Assembly (NCBI GenBank): GCA_028284155.1
Contig: JANQSF010000098.1
Location: 62,001 to 126,000 of the forward strand
DNA length: 64,000 nt
Direction: 5' to 3'
From: Phycisphaeraceae bacterium
GTDB lineage: Bacteria > Planctomycetota > Phycisphaerae > Phycisphaerales > Phycisphaeraceae
Shown here: one piece after another, positions 62,208 through 64,000 of the stretch
How positions within the stretch are numbered: the first letter of the stretch is position 1
How the letters are laid out: every line of letters begins with the position of its first letter
Translations under genes and position numbers: made by a program
Notes under the pieces: model-generated
Seen by the model: the letters and a program-made list of their open reading frames with translations, nothing else
Databases searched by the model: none
What the model was told of the DNA's origin: nothing

Positions 62208-63326
62208 TTACTTCTTCTTCTCCTCCCGCAACACCTGGTTGATCACCGTCCATACCGTGCCCGCATCGGTGGTGGTGTCGTCCCATCGGCCGGCGAATCG
62301 GCCGCAGAACGAGCTTTGCAGCACCTCGGGCAGCAGGCGGCGCTGGGCTTTCTCCATCAGCGGGTGTTTCAGGTAGATGCACGCCTCTTCCGTCGCGCGG
62401 ACCGACAGCCCGCCGGTCAGTTCCGGCGACTTGCGCACCGCGTCGGCCACCTTCACGATGCGCGTCACCAACGCCTTGCTCAGCTCCGGGTGGCGTTCGT
62501 GCAGCAGTTTGACCTCCTGCGTCGGCGGCATGTACGTCATCTGCAGCGGCGCGAAGCGGTCGAGCTGCGCGGCGTCGATGCCGAACGTCGCGGAGAACTC
62601 GTTGCCCCGGTTCACCGCCGCGATGAACTGCACGTTGTCCGGGATGTTCAGGAAGTGGTTCTCGATCGGGTGGAACACCTTCCGCGTCGTGTCGAGCGCG
62701 GGCATCAGCGCGTTGCGGGCGCTCTCCGGGCAGCGGTTCAGCTCGTCGAGAAACACGAGGTACCGCTTCTTCGGCTCGTCGCCAGCCTGCTCGAACGATT
62801 CGAGGACCGATGTCTTGACGAACTCCGTCACCGGTTGGCCGTTGTCCGACGCGCGGACCTGGATCGTCGCCAGGAAGTCCGTCGCCTCGACGACCGCGCC
62901 GCAGTTGAAGTAGACGAATTCCATGCCCAGCGTCTCGGCGATCGACTTGGCCAGCACCGTCTTGCCGCAGCCCTGCGGCCCGTCGAGCAGGATGTTCAGC
63001 CCGCTTTCGAGCAGGATCTGAAGCTTCTTCGACGCGATCGGGTCCAGCCAAACGCCCTTCAATTGCAGGTCGAGGTTCTGCACAAACTCGACCTCGATCG
63101 CCCCGCGGTCCGCCCGTTTCGGTTTGCGCACAGCCGTGATCCGCACGATGCAGGGCCGACCCGGCGAGATCCGCGGGTCGTCACAGAGCACGACCTTCGG
63201 CGCACGCCGCCCGTCCAGGTGCGTCGCCCGGAACCGGAACGACGACGTCTCGACCGGGTTGGTCAAAAACGTCGTCTCCATCGTCGCGCCGACAGTCAGG
63301 TCATCGATGTTCCACTTCTCAGCCAT
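62208..63326 (-). CDS. MoxR/CbbQ-type AAA ATPase
   Basis: The 372-residue protein carries a non-standard N-terminal domain of about 85 residues, then an AAA core with Walker A GPQGCGKT (116-123), Walker B VFLDELNR and sensor-1-like AAVNRGNEF. FLDELNRCPESARNALMPAL is diagnostic for the MoxR/CbbQ group. These ATPases act as chaperones with a vWA partner; such a partner lies just downstream on the same strand (63507 to the window end), 180 nt away, with the order partner upstream of ATPase in the minus-strand direction. Confidence 0.88.
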   Translation of the reverse strand: MAEKWNIDDLTVGATMETTFLTNPVETSSFRFRATHLDGRRAPKVVLCDDPRISPGRPCIVRITAVRKPKRADRGAIEVEFVQNLDLQLKGVWLDPIASKKLQILLESGLNILLDGPQGCGKTVLAKSIAETLGMEFVYFNCGAVVEATDFLATIQVRASDNGQPVTEFVKTSVLESFEQAGDEPKKRYLVFLDELNRCPESARNALMPALDTTRKVFHPIENHFLNIPDNVQFIAAVNRGNEFSATFGIDAAQLDRFAPLQMTYMPPTQEVKLLHERHPELSKALVTRIVKVADAVRKSPELTGGLSVRATEEACIYLKHPLMEKAQRRLLPEVLQSSFCGRFAGRWDDTTTDAGTVWTVINQVLREEKKK

Positions 63327-63506
63327 GGGCGTCTCGCGGGAGTTCGCAAGAGTTTAACCAGCGAGAGCACCGAGAGCACGGAGGGGGAGAGTTGATGAGT
63401 GGAGAGGACACTTGAGAGTTGTGGGAGGCTCGTCGATCCATTCAATTCTTCTCCCTCTGCCTCTTCTCGGTGCTCTCGGTGTCCTCGGTGGTTGAATCCA
63501 TCCACC

Positions 63507-64000
63507 TCACGTCAACACCCGCCGCACCAGCCTCGCCACCGTGCGCCCGAACTCGCGGACGCTCGCGTTCAGGTCCGCGTCGTTCAACAAGACATAGTGC
63601 GGGAAACACACCTCTTCCAACTCGGCCACAGCGACCTGCGCGCAGCAGACCTTGCGGCGGGTGGACAGGTGCTGCACGAGCGCGCGCAGCGCGGCGACGG
63701 AGCATTCGGTGGGCAGGCCGTCGCTGATCATGACGAGCAATTTGGCGCGGCGCTTGCTCCGTTCGGCTTCCTGCGCGGCGTGCCAGAGGGCGGCGGCGTC
63801 GTTGTTACCGCCGCCGGCGGTCAGGCCGTGCACCGAGCAGCGGTTGCCCGTGCCGGCGTCGTAGATCTCGTGGTCGGTGAAGCCGAACGTTCGGCAGTCG
63901 ACGCCGGCCAACCCGCGCGCAGCCTCGGCGATGAGCGTGCCGAATAGCTTGCCCCGTTCGATGCGCTCGCCCATCTGCATCGAGCCGGAGCAGTCGATCA
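63507..64000 (-). CDS. vWA-domain partner of the MoxR ATPase (5' partial)
   Basis: The frame enters at the window end with LIDCSGSMQMGERIERGK, a MIDAS motif (DxSGS), and continues through TAGGGNNDAAALWHAAQEAE and LLVMISDGLPTECSVAALRA (vWA Asp/Gly motifs) to the stop at 63507. The ATG at 63980 is internal. It is the typical cobalt-chelatase/CoxE-like partner of MoxR ATPases. The N-terminal part lies outside the window. Confidence 0.85.
   Translation of the reverse strand, partial: IDCSGSMQMGERIERGKLFGTLIAEAARGLAGVDCRTFGFTDHEIYDAGTGNRCSVHGLTAGGGNNDAAALWHAAQEAERSKRRAKLLVMISDGLPTECSVAALRALVQHLSTRRKVCCAQVAVAELEEVCFPHYVLLNDADLNASVREFGRTVARLVRRVLT

Noticed and set aside
1..64000. CRISPR arrays, transposases, integrases, rRNA or tRNA genes
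   Set aside because: No regularly spaced direct repeats, no transposase-like coding sequence and no RNA gene signatures were seen on either strand.

Overview
This 64 kb window is about 60-65 % GC and looks like a planctomycete, most likely of class Phycisphaerae. The sequence evidence is three PEP-CTERM proteins whose anchors end in short Arg clusters, a 4,800-residue secreted-type protein with a LEPR-XLL-like N-terminal motif, a type II pseudopilin-type protein, a CPxC...CPEC zinc-ribbon membrane protein, a lysine-only histone H1-like protein, and many dispersed intergenic palindromes. No rRNA, tRNA, CRISPR array, transposase or integrase was seen. Species-level assignment is not possible from the sequence alone.

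Layout. 1-6.1 kb: end of a TonB-like protein, then a BatA-like vWA membrane protein and a DUF58 protein (minus strand) split by a low-GC zinc-ribbon gene on the opposite strand, then an exported vWA protein. 6.5-9.6 kb: two PEP-CTERM genes with their terminators. 9.9-18.8 kb: enolase-superfamily dehydratase, HemQ-like chlorite-dismutase-family protein, UDP-sugar pyrophosphorylase, xylose isomerase, APC permease, fatty-acid desaturase and small orphans. 19.2-28.3 kb: exported proteins, a third PEP-CTERM protein, a pseudopilin, a PQQ-type beta-propeller and a multi-TM protein. 28.5-33.5 kb: a peptidoglycan-recycling locus (anmK, murQ) divergent from a sodium:solute symporter, then an FHA protein. 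34-35.4 kb: an SDR oxidoreductase and a DUF3467-type protein. 35.9-50.7 kb: promoter, roughly 290-nt structured leader, one giant gene and its terminator. 50.75-64 kb: threonine-rich leader peptide with attenuator, thrS, HAD hydrolase, corA, SirB1-like, arfB, H1-like protein, lpxB, acyltransferase, two lipoproteins, an orphan, and a MoxR ATPase with its vWA partner running off the end.

Three things stand out. First, thrS is preceded by a 26-codon reading frame with 11 Thr codons (seven consecutive), followed by an intrinsic terminator and a segment able to act as antiterminator: a classical ribosome-mediated attenuator that appears to sense threonine. Second, at least ten families of palindromic repeats populate the intergenic spaces, sit concentrically inside one another, and have entered conserved genes in frame (anmK, murQ, the symporter, probably thrS). 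Third, the giant gene has a strong sigma70-type promoter and a leader whose 3' strand can form two mutually exclusive stems.

Several genes (dehydratase, anmK, Thr leader peptide, SirB1-like, arfB, acyltransferase) carry a -10-like hexamer 5-10 nt before the start codon and no Shine-Dalgarno sequence, suggesting leaderless or near-leaderless mRNAs. Others have clear AGGAG-type sites, so both initiation modes seem to be used.
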